A DNA stretch of 64,000 nucleotides from Ianthella basta (Eukaryota > Porifera > Demospongiae > Verongiida > Ianthellidae), in the NCBI GenBank assembly GCA_964019415.1, contig OZ025873.1, forward strand, positions 5,710,169 through 5,774,168, in the 5' to 3' direction. Shown one piece after another: positions 21,701 through 32,436 of the stretch (its first letter is position 1; each line of letters starts with the position of its first letter). A program made the position numbers and the translations under genes. The notes beneath the pieces were generated by a model, which was not told the DNA's origin, searched no databases, and saw only the letters and a program-made list of their open reading frames with translations.

Positions 21701-24700
21701 GGACGCTAATGGTCACTCACACGTGGTTCCACACCAATTACACCAGAACAAGGCACACGTGCACCATACAAGTCACATGATACATAACCAATCAAAAGCT
21801 ACATCCATGCAGAAGGCAGGCAGAACCAAATGATAATACAAGACCCTAGGGAAACCATGCAGCACTACAGGTAACACAACACAGCTAACATACAGTCACT
21901 ACACCCCTCCCCTTTAGTCAATTGGCACCCCAGAATACGAGACAATCTGGAGGGTGGCGGGGACGGGAGGAACGCCAAAGATCTGCAGAAGGGCCAGCCG
22001 GAGCCACTGGCAGATCAGAGCTTGGAGATGGAATGTCGACCGGGAAAAAGTCATCAGGCTCGTCAGCCTTTGGTGGTACACCATCTGTGGGTGTACGGAC
22101 TCGTACATGGTCTACAAGTCTGCGGACAACCCAGCCGTCCTCCAACTCTACAGTGTAGGAAACTGGCCCCTTCGCCTCTTGAACAACTCCGGGCAGCCAA
22201 GGGGATCCTCTACCAAAGTTCTTGGCATACACCCTAGTGCCCATCACGAACTCTGTGGGTCTTGCATGGGCATCATGCCCCTGCTTCTGCTGATCCTGAC
22301 GGAAGCGTACCCTCCTGCCAATGTCTGGTTTCAGCAGATCCATACGTGTCCGCAACTGACGACCAAACATTAACTCTGAGGGTGTCCCTCCCGTTGTTGA
22401 GTGAGGTGTAGTTCGGTAGTTCAGGAGGAATCTAGACAGGCGGTTAGCCAAACTGCCTTCTGCAATCTTCTTTAGTCCTGACTTAAGCATCTGTACAGCC
22501 CGCTCTGCCAGCCCATTGGATCCCGGGTCGTATGGGGCAGTTGTGATGTGCTTAATCCCATTCATCTGCAACAACAGAGCAAACTCTTCACTGGTGAAGG
22601 ATGGTCCGTTGTCTGTGACCAATTGCTCAGGAAGACCCAAAGTCACAAAGCTGCTTCTCATCTTTTCTATAGTTACCGATGACGTCGAGGAGTTGGTCAT
22701 GTGAACCTCTAGCCACTTAGAGTGAGCATCTATCAAGATCAGAAACATGTGCCCCAGAAATGGTCCTGCATAGTCAGCACGCACCCGCACCCAGGGCTTT
22801 TGGGGACACTCCCAAGGGTGTAATGGTGCTGATGGCGGGCTCTTACGGTTGTCTTGGCAGGGAGCACATTTCTCCACTCGCCCCTCCAGATCTCCATCCA
22901 GTCCAGGCCACCACACATACTGGCGGGCCAGGGCCTTCATTTTTCCAATGCCTGCATGGGTGACCATCATGCAACTGATCTAGGACTTTGCTCCGAAGAC
23001 TTGGCGGCACAAGGACTCTACTTCCCCTCAGCAGGCAGCCATCTTCCACACTCAGCTCCTCACGTCGTTGATTGAATGGTTGCATCTCTGGGGATGTGAC
23101 CGGAAGTGTAGGCCGCCCACATGTCACGAACTGTCTCACCTTGGACAGCGTCGGGTCTCTGTCAGTCTGGGAGCGTATGTTAGCTGCTGATACTGGGGAG
23201 GCTGCCAGGTGCTCCATCAGGAAGACGGTCTCTGCTGGCTGGGGTACCTCAGTTGGCGCCTCTGCTAACGGTAGTCGGCTTAGGGTGTCGGCGTTGGCAT
23301 GCTCCTTCCCTGCTTTGTATCGAATGGTGTAAGAATATCTGCTCAGGGTGAGGGCCCATCTCTGGATTCTCGCTGATGCCATTGCCGGGATTGCTTTTGA
23401 CTCATCGAAGATAAACATCAGGGGCTTGTGGTCCAAGTGGATGATGAAGTGGCGTCCATAGAGGCATTGGTGAAATCTCTTAACCCCGAATATGATGGCT
23501 AGGGCTTCCTTATCTAGCTGGGAGTACCTCTTCTCAGGTGGAGCTAGGGTGCGTGAGGCAAAGGCGATGGGTTTCTCAGTGCCATCTGCCATGACATGAG
23601 ACGTAACTGCCCCTAACCCATAAGGTGACGCGTCACAAGCCAACACTAGCTGTTTCTGGGGGTCGAAGTGTACTAACAGGTCTGCCAACTGAAGCAATTT
23701 CTTCACCTCCTCGAAAGCAGTACTCTGGTCCTTCCCCCAAACCCAGTGGGCCTTCTTTTGGAGCAGATGATACAGTGGGGCCGCTGTGGAAGCCAGGCTG
23801 GGCAAGAACTTGCCATAATAATTTACCAAGCCCAGCAAAGATCTCAGTTCATCCAATTGCTGGGGCTCCGGGGCTTCTGCCACAGCCTGTACCTTGGCCT
23901 CAGTGGGTTGAAGGCCTTCCTTGCTGATCCGGTGACCTAAGTACTCCACCTCCGGCATCAGAAAGGAGCACTTCTCTTTCTTAAGTCTCAGCCCTGCGTC
24001 TTCCAGTCTTTTGAGGACCTCCTCAAGGTTCACCAGGTGCTCCTGCATTGACCTGCCTGAGACGGGTATATCATCCAGGTACACACATACGTTAGTGAGG
24101 CCTTGTAGCACCGACTCCATGGTTCGTTGAAAGATGGTGGGAGCTGAGGCAACTCCAAATGGCAATCGTTGGTAGTGGTAAAGCCCCTTGTGCGTGTTCA
24201 CCGTCACAAATGGTTGTGACTCCCTGGCCAGGGGTAGCTGTAAATAGGCATGTGACAGGTCTAATTTGGAAAACATCTTGCCCCCAGCCAGGGAGGCAAA
24301 CAGGTCCTCAATCAGTGGCATGGGATACACCTCAGTCTTGGTTGCCTTGTTTGCGGTTAACTTGAAATCTCCACAGATTCTAACCATCCCATTGCTCTTT
24401 AGCACAGGTACTATTGGAGCCGCCCATTCGGAATGCTGCACTGGAACTATCACACCCTCACTGTCCAGCTTGTTGAGTTCCTCCTCTACCTTCGACCGTA
24501 GCGCATAGGGTACAGAGCGTGCCTTGAGGAATTGTGGCTGGACATTAGGGTCCACGTGGAGCCTTGACTCCACACCTCGAATCAAACCCAGCCCTGGACT
24601 GAAGACCATTTCATACCTATCCAAGACACTCTGCAGTTCTTCCTCAGCTCATACTGCAAGGATGGTACTCCAATCTAGCTTTAGCTTGGCCAGCCAGTCT

Positions 24701-26699
24701 CTCCCCAAAAGACTTGGGCTATCGCCTGCGACAACAACCAAGGGTAGTTGTTCCACCTGCCCCTGGCACTGTACCTTCACAGAAAGTTCCCCTACCACCG
24801 GAATTTCCTCTCCTGTGTAAGTCCTCAGTTTCACCATGGAGGGATGTAATTGTGGGAGTGAGCTCATACCACCAACCAGATTGAATGTGGCCTCACTGAT
24901 CACCGTGACAGCTGCGCCTGTGTCCACCTCCATGACTAAGTTATGATCCTCCACTGAAATTGGGGTCTGCCAAGGCTTGGCATTTGGGCCTGTAACAGGG
25001 TACATTGTGTACTCCGCTGGAAAGTCTAGGACATCCTGTTGAGCTTTGTGGATGGGCTGCTTAGGACTTGGGGTTCGGCAATCTGTAGGTCTGCTGCGGC
25101 ACACCCTTTTGAGGTGCCCCCTTTTCCCGCAGGCATGACATTCCACATCCCGGAACCGACACTGTGTGTGGTCATGCTGACCACCACACCTGAAGCAGGG
25201 CTTCCTGTCAGCTGGGGACTTTGCTGTCCCTCCATTCACCTTATGAACTGGCTCAACCGGGTGAGTCTCCACCTGCCGCAGCTCCTTGGCATCGCGCTCA
25301 GCCACTTCCATGGCCTGTGCTATTTTCATAGCCTTGTCCAAGGTCAAGTCCACCTCAGCCAGGAGACGCTGTTGGATTCTCGCCTGGGCCAGCCCACAAA
25401 CTAGACGGTCTCGAAGCATGTCATCTAGACTCTGTCCAAACCCACAATGTTCAGAGAGCCGGCGGAGTTCAGCAACATAGCTAGCAATGCTCTCACCTGC
25501 TTGCTGTGTCCTCGAGTTGAACTTGAACTGCTGACAATCTGAGATGGTCTGGGGCTGTAGTGAGCCTGAGCTAATTTCACCAAGTCATTGTATGGGACCT
25601 CCGTTGGCTTCCTTGGGGCCGCCAGACTACATATTATGCTGTAAGTGGCGTCACCACAACAAGCAAGGAGGATTGCTCTCCGTTTCTCGTTGGTAGCAAC
25701 ATCGTTGGCGGTGAAGTAACACTCCAGTTGCTCGATGTACTCTGTCCACCCCTCTGGGTTACGCTGGAACTCACCGATGCTTCTGTGAGTGGCCATTGTC
25801 TGTTGCCGCTTTACCTTCGTCGCCAATATCGAGGTTGCTGGCACAATCCAAGCACGCACAACTGCGGACGCTAATGGTCACTTGCACGTGGTTCCACACC
25901 AATTACACCAGAACAAGGCACACGTGCACCATACAAGTCACATGATACATAACCAATCAAAAGCTACATCCATGCAGAATGCAGGCAGAACCAAATGATA
26001 CTACAAGACCCTAGGGAAACCATGCAGCACTACAGGTAACACAACACAGCTAACATACAGTCACTACAAAATGTTACTCACGTGTGATGAAGTTCCAGCC
26101 AGTTCGTAGAGATAATGTACCAGACCCAGTTGGGGACCGCTCTTCTCAACAACCTAGAGAAAGGCGGTCATGGAAGCCAACAAGCTGGTGCAAGAGGTGG
26201 CAGTTTCACAATTGTCAAAGAACAGGGAGCAATTTAATGAGTGCTTCTTGATTTCTTCTCTTTCCTCAGTCACTCGCAGCTGTGTTTTTACACTGCCACC
26301 CAATATGCTTCACCAGAATATCTACAGTATTGCAACGAAGCGCAGCTAGGCTCACTGTCCTGTAGAAATTGTTTGTGGAATGTGTACTGTGTAACAATAT
26401 TTCCGTGTAAATATCTCATCTGTGCTAACGAATGCATGGCTCTTCCAAAAATTTATTACTTTTACAATAAGTTACATTTGCAGTATGTCTTGGATGAATT
26501 CTCTACAGGTCTTGGACTGGCGTACTTCATGGGTAGCCCTGCGGATGAAAGCGAGGACATTAATTCTGCCAAGTTTTATTCTGTCAAGATGTACTTATAT
26601 TGCGAACCATTTGTTGAATTCAACCCAGTATTGGATAATATCAAGACCTATGATGAAGTTAACATTTGGGTGGAGACAAAGTATGCATGCCAGGTATAG
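18710..26699 (+). CDS. Secreted MRH-like protein, array copy B (intron 3 hosts a Ty3/gypsy element)
   Basis: Exons 18710-18855, 19190-19358, 20307-20415, 26509-26699 (TAG); 204 aa. Signal peptide, six cysteines and phases are as in copy A. Exon 3 ends in a distinct loop (FFPVPAAWWAPLGK), and exon 4 carries GSPADESEDINSAKFYSVKM, then C-E-P-F-V-E-F-N-P. The C-terminus is TKYACQV because TGC is followed by CAGGTATAG. Despite a 4.4-kb retrotransposon and a 0.39-kb DNA element in intron 3, and a foldback element in intron 2, no coding exon is damaged. Whether the 6-kb intron is spliced efficiently cannot be judged from sequence. Confidence 0.66.
19375..19615. mobile_element. Foldback insertion in MRH-B intron 2
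   Basis: Not found in other copies. Inner arms GCAATTCTTGTAGCATAAAA and (inverted) TTTATGCTGTGTGAATTGC flank the element, and GTGTATGT is repeated on both sides, suggesting a target duplication. Confidence 0.5.
20944..21335. mobile_element. Non-autonomous TIR transposon, 10-bp target duplication
   Basis: Ends TAGTTTCGCATGCCAGACCC and (inverted) TAGTCTTGCATGCCAGACCC; 392 bp. Flanks CATGTCCCAG (20934-20943) and CATGTCTCAG (21336-21345) are a duplication of a site that is single in the paralogues (for example CATGTCTCAG near 37.04 kb). The TIR start and duplication length match the element at 54142-54777. A long duplication is typical of Mutator-like elements (family knowledge). Confidence 0.7.
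21657..21661. repeat. Target-site duplication AAATG, left
   Basis: Directly abuts the left LTR; the matching copy is 26069-26073. Confidence 0.85.
21662..21903 (-). mobile_element. Ty3/gypsy 3' LTR
   Basis: 242 bp, nearly identical to 25827-26068 (a handful of substitutions). On the minus strand it starts TGTAGTGACTG and ends CTCGATA. It is the 3' LTR because the polypurine tract lies beside it. Confidence 0.92.
21904..21915 (-). other. Polypurine tract
   Basis: AAAGGGGAGGGG on the minus strand immediately before the 3' LTR; primer site for plus-strand DNA synthesis in LTR elements. Confidence 0.85.
21918..22970 (-). pseudogene. Ty3/gypsy integrase region
   Basis: Encodes the part of pol from the zinc-binding CAPCQ pair (residues ~37-41), through the DDE core (ADYAGPF, VTDNGPSF, then a glutamate in GLAERAVQ), to a C-terminal module ending just before the polypurine tract. 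It lies in a different frame from the RT part; the shift falls near 22965, inside the HHCC region. No chromodomain seen. Confidence 0.85.
22965..24648 (-). pseudogene. Ty3/gypsy reverse transcriptase and RNase H
   Basis: Contains RT blocks with KLDLSHAYLQLPL, the catalytic YLDD motif and LLGLVNYYGKFLP, followed by RNase H (LACDASPYGLGAV, FASRTLAPPEKRYSQLDKEA, HLDHKPL). Continuous open frame apart from the TGA at its start (24649-24651) and the frameshift at its end, so it is one part of a broken pol. Confidence 0.9.
24649..25528 (-). pseudogene. Ty3/gypsy gag C-terminus and aspartic protease
   Basis: Two zinc knuckles (CFRCGGQHDHTQC and CHACGKRGHLKRVC) precede a retropepsin with VDTGAAVTVI and LLGRDWL. 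It ends at an in-frame TGA (24649-24651) directly before the RT, which keeps the same frame. Confidence 0.88.
25529..25796 (-). pseudogene. Ty3/gypsy gag N-terminus
   Basis: Starts at ATG 25796, about 30 bases inside the 5' LTR. The frame is lost near 25530 by a shift of one base relative to the next gag segment. Confidence 0.75.
25808..25825 (-). other. Likely primer-binding site
   Basis: On the minus strand TGGCGACGAAGG... follows the 5' LTR after one base. It begins TGG as expected for complementarity to a tRNA CCA end; the tRNA is not identified. Confidence 0.5.
25827..26068 (-). mobile_element. Ty3/gypsy 5' LTR
   Basis: 242 bp, same length as the 3' LTR and nearly identical; followed by the right target duplication AAATG (26069-26073). 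The element spans 21662-26068 (4,407 bp). Confidence 0.92.
26069..26073. repeat. Target-site duplication AAATG, right
   Basis: Matches 21657-21661. The uninterrupted site is visible in MRH-E at about 37.39 kb (CACATCAGATGTTACTCA). Confidence 0.85.
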
Positions 26700-27840
26700 T
26701 GCCATAGCTTGCAGCACACTTTAGCTATTTATAGGTACATTGTAATATGACATCACGCTGTATTCCCACTTGCTATATGCTGGGTAGATTGAACACTTAT
26801 ATCAAGCTTCATACATGTCATTTACTATACAGATGTACCATTAATTTTACTATGTTTGCATACATGTGTATGTATGGATTTATGAAGACTGAGCTTGAAT
26901 GCATTGTGATATTCATGGCCAATACTCGCATGCAAGGAACTTTATTTGCATGATGTAATGCTTGCATAATTGTACATGATTGTAATAATGAGCGGTATTA
27001 ATACTATACCATTACAAACCTATATATAATTAATATTATTGTGTGGTCTCTTCCACCGAGTGTAGAAGTGCAATGGTTGCACTAGTACTATAACTTATTA
27101 TTAGCTTACAATTGGGTGAAAACAGCCTGCAGCGGGTATATATTGTAAGTGCATGCACAAAATGTAGCCACATGTACCATGTATGGGCTGCTCTATAATG
27201 GAAAGCTTAAGGCTGCACATGACAGGTTCCTAAATAAGGTTGCAACACATGCCTACCAATACATTCCCCTGCACTGCTGCCCAATAACAACGCTACATAA
27301 TATTATAAAGAAGTGCCAAGACCAGATTGAGAGAATTAAAACTTGCCCTCTGTGGTTCTGGATCCATTTATAAGCTTAAGCTTGCTTTATATAATTATAT
27401 AACCAGAATAGGATGAGTGCTTCGGTGTGCGTAAATGTATATACTCTGTATACAAGCATGATCAGTCAACGTTGAAAGTGTTGAAAGATGCTGACAGCTA
27501 TAGCTAGTGGTACGTATGTACATATTGGGTACATAGCCAATGTGTGCATGCAAGGATCTTTATTTCCCTAATGCTATGCTCACATGCATATAGGTGTAAT
27601 GTTTAATACATGTACTATGCCATTATAAACCTATGTGAGGTCTTCCACCGAGTGTAGAAGAGCGATGATTGATATTAGCATGCAGTTGTGTAATAACAGT
27701 CATTGGGTTGATACCTAGGAAATTTCGCTACATAGCTATACATTTAGCTAACCAGCAGCATTCAGTGATACAGAATGTCTGTCTTGCAATGGAATGATAA
27801 AATCTTACACTATTGCAAACTGCAATTTTTGAGCAATTTC
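26700..27840. other. Spacer MRH-B to MRH-C
   Basis: Holds the conserved array 3' flank (about 26.75-26.95 kb) and a partial second version (about 27.53-27.70 kb with GGTCTTCCACCGAGTGTAGA). No gene recognised; the frame 27149-27373 has no family resemblance. Confidence 0.5.
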
Positions 27841-28047
27841 AAGCTACACATGTACAGCTAGAGATGCATGTGGTGGAGCATATCTGAGGCGGTGAGGGTT
27901 CAGTATACGTACTAGTGTTCTATGAATCGGAATCGGAATGTGCGACCGGTAATTAGTGCGCAATAGCGCGATTGATGTGTAAGCGCCCGGAGGCGAAACG
28001 AGTCAATCGCGCAAGGGTGGAGTGCCCAACCGTGGGTGGGGTCTGGC

Positions 28048-28055
28048 TCATGTGA
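28048..28055 (+). promoter_or_regulatory. TCATGTGA E-box upstream of MRH-C
   Basis: Thirty-four bases before the ATG. The upstream block is a hybrid: type 2 at about 27.84-28.03 kb (GGCGAAACGAGTC, AAGGGTGGAGTGCCC) joined to the type-1 proximal part (GTGGGTGGGGTCTGGCTCAT). Confidence 0.4.
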
Positions 28056-28089
28056 TCGTTTGAAGTTAAGCCTTACGGTACTGTCAGTT

Positions 28090-31083
28090 ATGCACGGGCT
28101 TGGTCGCATGAAGCTGTTGTTGGGAACGTTTCTATCCTGCGCGGTTCTCTCCGCGGCGGATGTATCCGACCTCAACGCCTGTACTTACAAGGCTGACAAT
28201 GGAGATTTCTTCGACCTATCTGGTGCAATCAAAGGGTGAGGCGCAGTCTACAAAATAGTGGGCCTCAGCTGTAGAGTGTTTGTCTCTGAACTGCGAATGC
28301 TCTCAGACAGAGCTGCTTCTTTGCTGTTTCACGTTGGGTGTAGCTACCACAAAGTTAGCGCGTAGCAAGCCATTCCAACTAGTCACCAAGTGTGATATTA
28401 CACTACAGCTAATTGTGTATACTCAGCTACACGTGTCCCACTGTTTGGCTAGCTACACATGAGTGAAGGTGCACCTTACTACTGTCAGGATACTGACATG
28501 TTATCTTGGCATCAATGCGATCACTGGTTGCCATCAATAGGGCTCCGACCCCCCAGCCTCCTGAAACACTTCGGTGTAGAAGGCTGGTAGGCGTAATATC
28601 CAGTGATTAGCCTTTGTTCAACCTAGCCCGGCCTGGCCGTTGTAGTGGCTTACTGGAATGAACCGACCTCTCAACAATCCCGCGCAAGTCACGCTCATGA
28701 CTTAGCCTTCCCCCATTAATATTCACTCTTGTTGAAACCACAAGTGTTTCACTGGTGGCGGATACAAGAGTGACTAGTCATCTTGCATTCCATCAGTACG
28801 CCACACTGATGATCCCCAATCAGGGTGAAACAGCTGTCTGTGGCTCTTCCATCTTTGTAGGATGACTAGTAATGGGGGAGGGCGATCACTGGTTGTCATC
28901 AATAGGGCTCCGCCCCCCCAGCCTCCTGAAACACTTCAGTGTAGAAGGCTGGTAGGCGTAATATCCAGTGATTAGCCTTTGTTCAACCTAGCCCGGCCTG
29001 GCCGTTGCAGTGGCTTACTGCAACGAACCGACCTCTCAAGTTAGTAGTATACTACTCATCCTTAATAAAAATTGATCAGGAGTTACTCTGTGGTATGTTG
29101 TTTCCTCAGGGGTGAAGGGTACTTCTTCCAACAGATTGTTTCTAAAGTTGAAGATGCTGCATACGACTACGACGCTCTTACAGATAAAGCCTTCTTTGGC
29201 ATCCAGTTTGATATATGCAGGAATGTGTCCAAAGTTATGTATCCAAGTGTCTGCAAGGAAGCTGCTCCTGCCTACCTGGTGTGTGTATGTGTTTGCATGC
29301 TTTTGTTTGTGCACATGCCCCTGGTCTGCATCACTCCTCATGAGGGTACAGCACAGTACATATGTACATACACACGGTGCTGCAAATTTAATTGTTGTAC
29401 AAATGTCATTTGACTCACAACTCACCTCCGTGTTTGATCTCACTTGGCACATAAGCAAGGGACTAAGCCATTCAGGTATTGCAGTTACTATAGTCATGCA
29501 CACATTGCACTGTCAGCTGCCTATAAATTTGATATAGAATCAAATCTTTGCTAGTGACTTCCGAGAGGCCGGACTACCCCATCTGTTTCTATATACGTAT
29601 CCTCTCCTGCACCTTAGCTCTTTTATGACTATGCTGCCAATGTGACAGGATGCAAAGCTTTGGGAAAGTGGAGACTGGGCACCTTTTTTTCTGTTCCTAC
29701 CACAATTCGGGCACCTCCGCACTTCCCTTTTCCTCTTCCAAAAGGTATGTATATGTAGTGAAATGTTCACAGTCCCCCTAACTTAGACATAATGTATTAC
29801 TGCTACCCGTGCATGCTAAAGTACACTGACTACTTCATGTATTCTGACTCTTACTGTAAAATTGAGACAAAGAATCAGTGCATGTGAGCATGCTTGTTGC
29901 TCACTTGATGCTGTTAATAGTACAGGTATAATTATATAGATATGTGATAGTGACATGAGTGAAACTGCTTCTTATAAAAGCTGCCTGATCAATGCCATAA
30001 GTTCATAGCTCATTTCTCATACAATTTGTTCTCAGATCATTATTAAACAGAAATATGCATCCCAGTAAACAATTCAGTAGCTGAGCTGCATGAGCTCATC
30101 ATGACCACATGTAATGATCTTTTAGTTCTTGTAACTTTTTAACACCAGCAACCATCATGTTCCAGCATGTGCCCATTTTTGCTTAGCATACTGTTTGTTT
30201 CAGTGAATTTGCACAATAGAACAACACACTCTGCATCCTTCTCTTTGGCATTGCTGTCATGCTTTATCTGTGTACACATTGATCAGATCTAGGTATATTT
30301 GTGTGCATGTCCAATCAGATGGAATGGAAGCCTATCCTGTTTACTTGTGTGCACGATATTCAGTCGTTTACTGCGACCTTGGCTTTGCCTCAGTCTTTGG
30401 TGCTAACCAGGATATCACATTTGTACTGAGTTATAACTACTGTAGACGTAGGTTTTGGGAATGGAAATATTTCACTGCAATATTCACATCAGTTGTTACT
30501 CGTGTGTGATAAAGTTCCAGCCAGCTCGTCTGGAGATGATTTGCCAGATCCAAGGGACCACTCTTGTCAACAGCCCTGAGAGGCTGTAGTTGCACAATTG
30601 TCAAAGAATAGGGGCAGTTTAACGAGCGTTTTGGTCATAGTCTTGCCACTCACGGTTGTATCTTGCATGACTTGACACTGCCACAAATGCTCCATTGGAG
30701 TATCTAGTGCTGCCCTGAAGTGCAGCTATGTGGCCTAGGTCCAATGACCAGTGGAAAACCTTTTGTGGAATGTGTACTGCATAAAATTATTCCTTGTTGA
30801 ATATCTCATCAGTATACATGCATATATGGCTCTTCCACAATATTTATTCCTTGCGAAATTTTTACATTTACAGTACATCTTGGGTATTGTGTGTGCAGGT
30901 CTTGGACTGGCGTACTTCTTGGGTAGCACTGTGGATGGAAGTGTTGATACTAATTCTGCCAAGTTTTATTCTGTCAAGATATACTTGTATTGTGATCCAG
31001 AAAATGTATTCATCCCAGGATTAAATAATATCAAGACCTATGATGAAGTGAACATTTTTGTGGTGACAAAGTATGCATGCTAG
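28090..31083 (+). CDS. Secreted MRH-like protein, array copy C
   Basis: Exons 28090-28235, 29110-29278, 29618-29744, 30899-31083 (TAG); 208 aa. Signal peptide and six cysteines as in copy A; exon 1 ends FFDLSGAIKG. Exon 3 has a longer proline-rich loop (SVPTTIRAPPHFPFPLPK). Exon 4 reads GLGLAYFLGSTVDGSVDTNS, then C-D-P-E-N-V-F-I-P. Intron 1 contains a duplicated-end element (28518-29039); intron 2 keeps only the right arm of the foldback repeat. Confidence 0.68.
28518..29039. mobile_element. TRIM-like element: 156-bp direct repeats around ~210 bp
   Basis: Left repeat 28518-28673 and right repeat 28883-29039 are about 95% identical (CGATCACTGGTTG...CGACCTCTCAA). They flank a short non-coding core ending AATGGGGGAG, a purine-rich stretch beside the right repeat. 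In MRH-A, B and E the sequence ATCAATGAAGTTAGTAG is continuous, so the whole is an insertion. Small LTR-like direct repeats with a short core suggest a terminal-repeat retrotransposon in miniature; no clear target duplication was seen. Confidence 0.5.
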
Positions 31084-32169
31084 GTAGTGCCATAGCTTGC
31101 AGCTACACTCTAGCTATATATATATAGGTACATTATAATAATTACAACATCATGCTGTATTCCCACTATTATACTGGATAGATTGAACGCTTATATCAAG
31201 CTGCAATTATTACATGTCATTTGCTATATGCACATGTACCATTTACTATGTTTGTGTATGTATGCATTTATGTGGATTGAGCTGGAATCAATGGAATGCA
31301 TTGTGACATCCATGGCCAGTCTGTGCATGCAAGGATCTTTATTTCCTCTAATGTTATGCTTGCAATAACTAGAGAGTGGTGAGATATCTCATAGTGTATA
31401 CAGCGTATAAAACCAGCACAGCTATGTTGAGTATGATTATTCAGTTGTCTGGCTGGCCTGTGTACCCTTGGTTGGGTTGAGGATTGGCATAGCTATACGT
31501 ATACTTATAATACTAACTTGGGACAACTTGTCATATAATTACATCAATGTGAATCACGAATTCGAGGGCACTCAATAATTGGCAGTGCATGGCTGCATAG
31601 GATGATGCATAAAGTAATAGAGTAGTCATGGACTGGCAATGGTTTCCCTTGCACAGTGGTTAAACTTAGCTCAAGTGAAACAGCCGGGGCGGGCAGGGTA
31701 GGGGGAAGGCTATGTATCTTGTGATAGAAACTGTGTGCTATGTCAAAGAATCAGGAGCTCTGTTACAGCCTGCAAATTGTATTTGTGTGACACTAGAGGC
31801 TGCGGAGCAGATCTGTGAAGAAGTGTTAGCAAATTCACTAGATAGCTATAAAGCTAGGTAGGTAGGTAGAAAGGAGACTATGTCCTGTAGAAGACCAAGA
31901 TAGCTATTACTGTAGGTGGTATAATCCCACAGGTTCATGCCTGATGACACCTACAGGGTTTTAGCTTCTCCCAAAGCTGTCAAACTGTGCGATAGTAACA
32001 CAAACTGTCAGTTTTCTCCATGAATGCTAACCACTGTGCCTCAATAATATTATGCATGTGGAGTCTAATCAACATACAGTCACAACAGTGCTGTTTGCAT
32101 CGAAAGGAAGTCAGGGCCAGTAACTGATGATGTACCTATCTGGCCATTTCACCATGGGTGGGGTGTGGC
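31084..32169. other. Spacer MRH-C to pseudogene D
   Basis: Conserved array 3' flank (about 31.1-31.5 kb) and a type-1 upstream block (about 31.88-32.17 kb). No gene. Confidence 0.6.
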
Positions 32170-32177
32170 TCACGTGA
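32170..32177 (+). promoter_or_regulatory. TCACGTGA E-box upstream of pseudogene D
   Basis: Same position in a type-1 block as in copy A, retained although the gene is broken. Confidence 0.4.
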
Positions 32178-32198
32178 TGGTTGGAAATAACAATCTAG

Positions 32199-32271
32199 TC
32201 TGTGTATCCGACCTCAATGCCTGTACTTACAAGGCTGACAATGGCGCTTCCTATCTGGTGCAATCAAAGGG
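32199..32271 (+). pseudogene. MRH array copy D, truncated exon 1
   Basis: Retains VSDLNACTYKADNG but lacks the start codon and whole signal peptide. A further deletion after GACAATGGCG removes bases of the F-D-L-S segment and shifts frame. The donor GTGAGG and start of intron 1 follow, then a LINE. Exons 2-4 are absent. Confidence 0.75.
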
Positions 32272-32436
32272 TGAGGTGCAGTCTACAAAATGGCGGGCCT
32301 AAGACCAGTTATCTGAGCTCTAGAGTGTATAATGTCTGATTATGTCACTGAATTACAAATGCTTTAAGCATGCAGAGCTGTTTCTCTGCTGTTTCACGTT
32401 AGGTATACCTATACAAAGTTAGCTTGTAGCACAGGG

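Noticed and set aside
26241..26508. Extension of MRH-B exon 4 upstream as part of a 152-codon frame
   Set aside because: The CTACAG/GT acceptor and all paralogues place the exon start at 26509.
27149..27373. 74-codon frame between MRH-B and MRH-C as a small gene
   Set aside because: No signal peptide, domain or conservation in other spacers.
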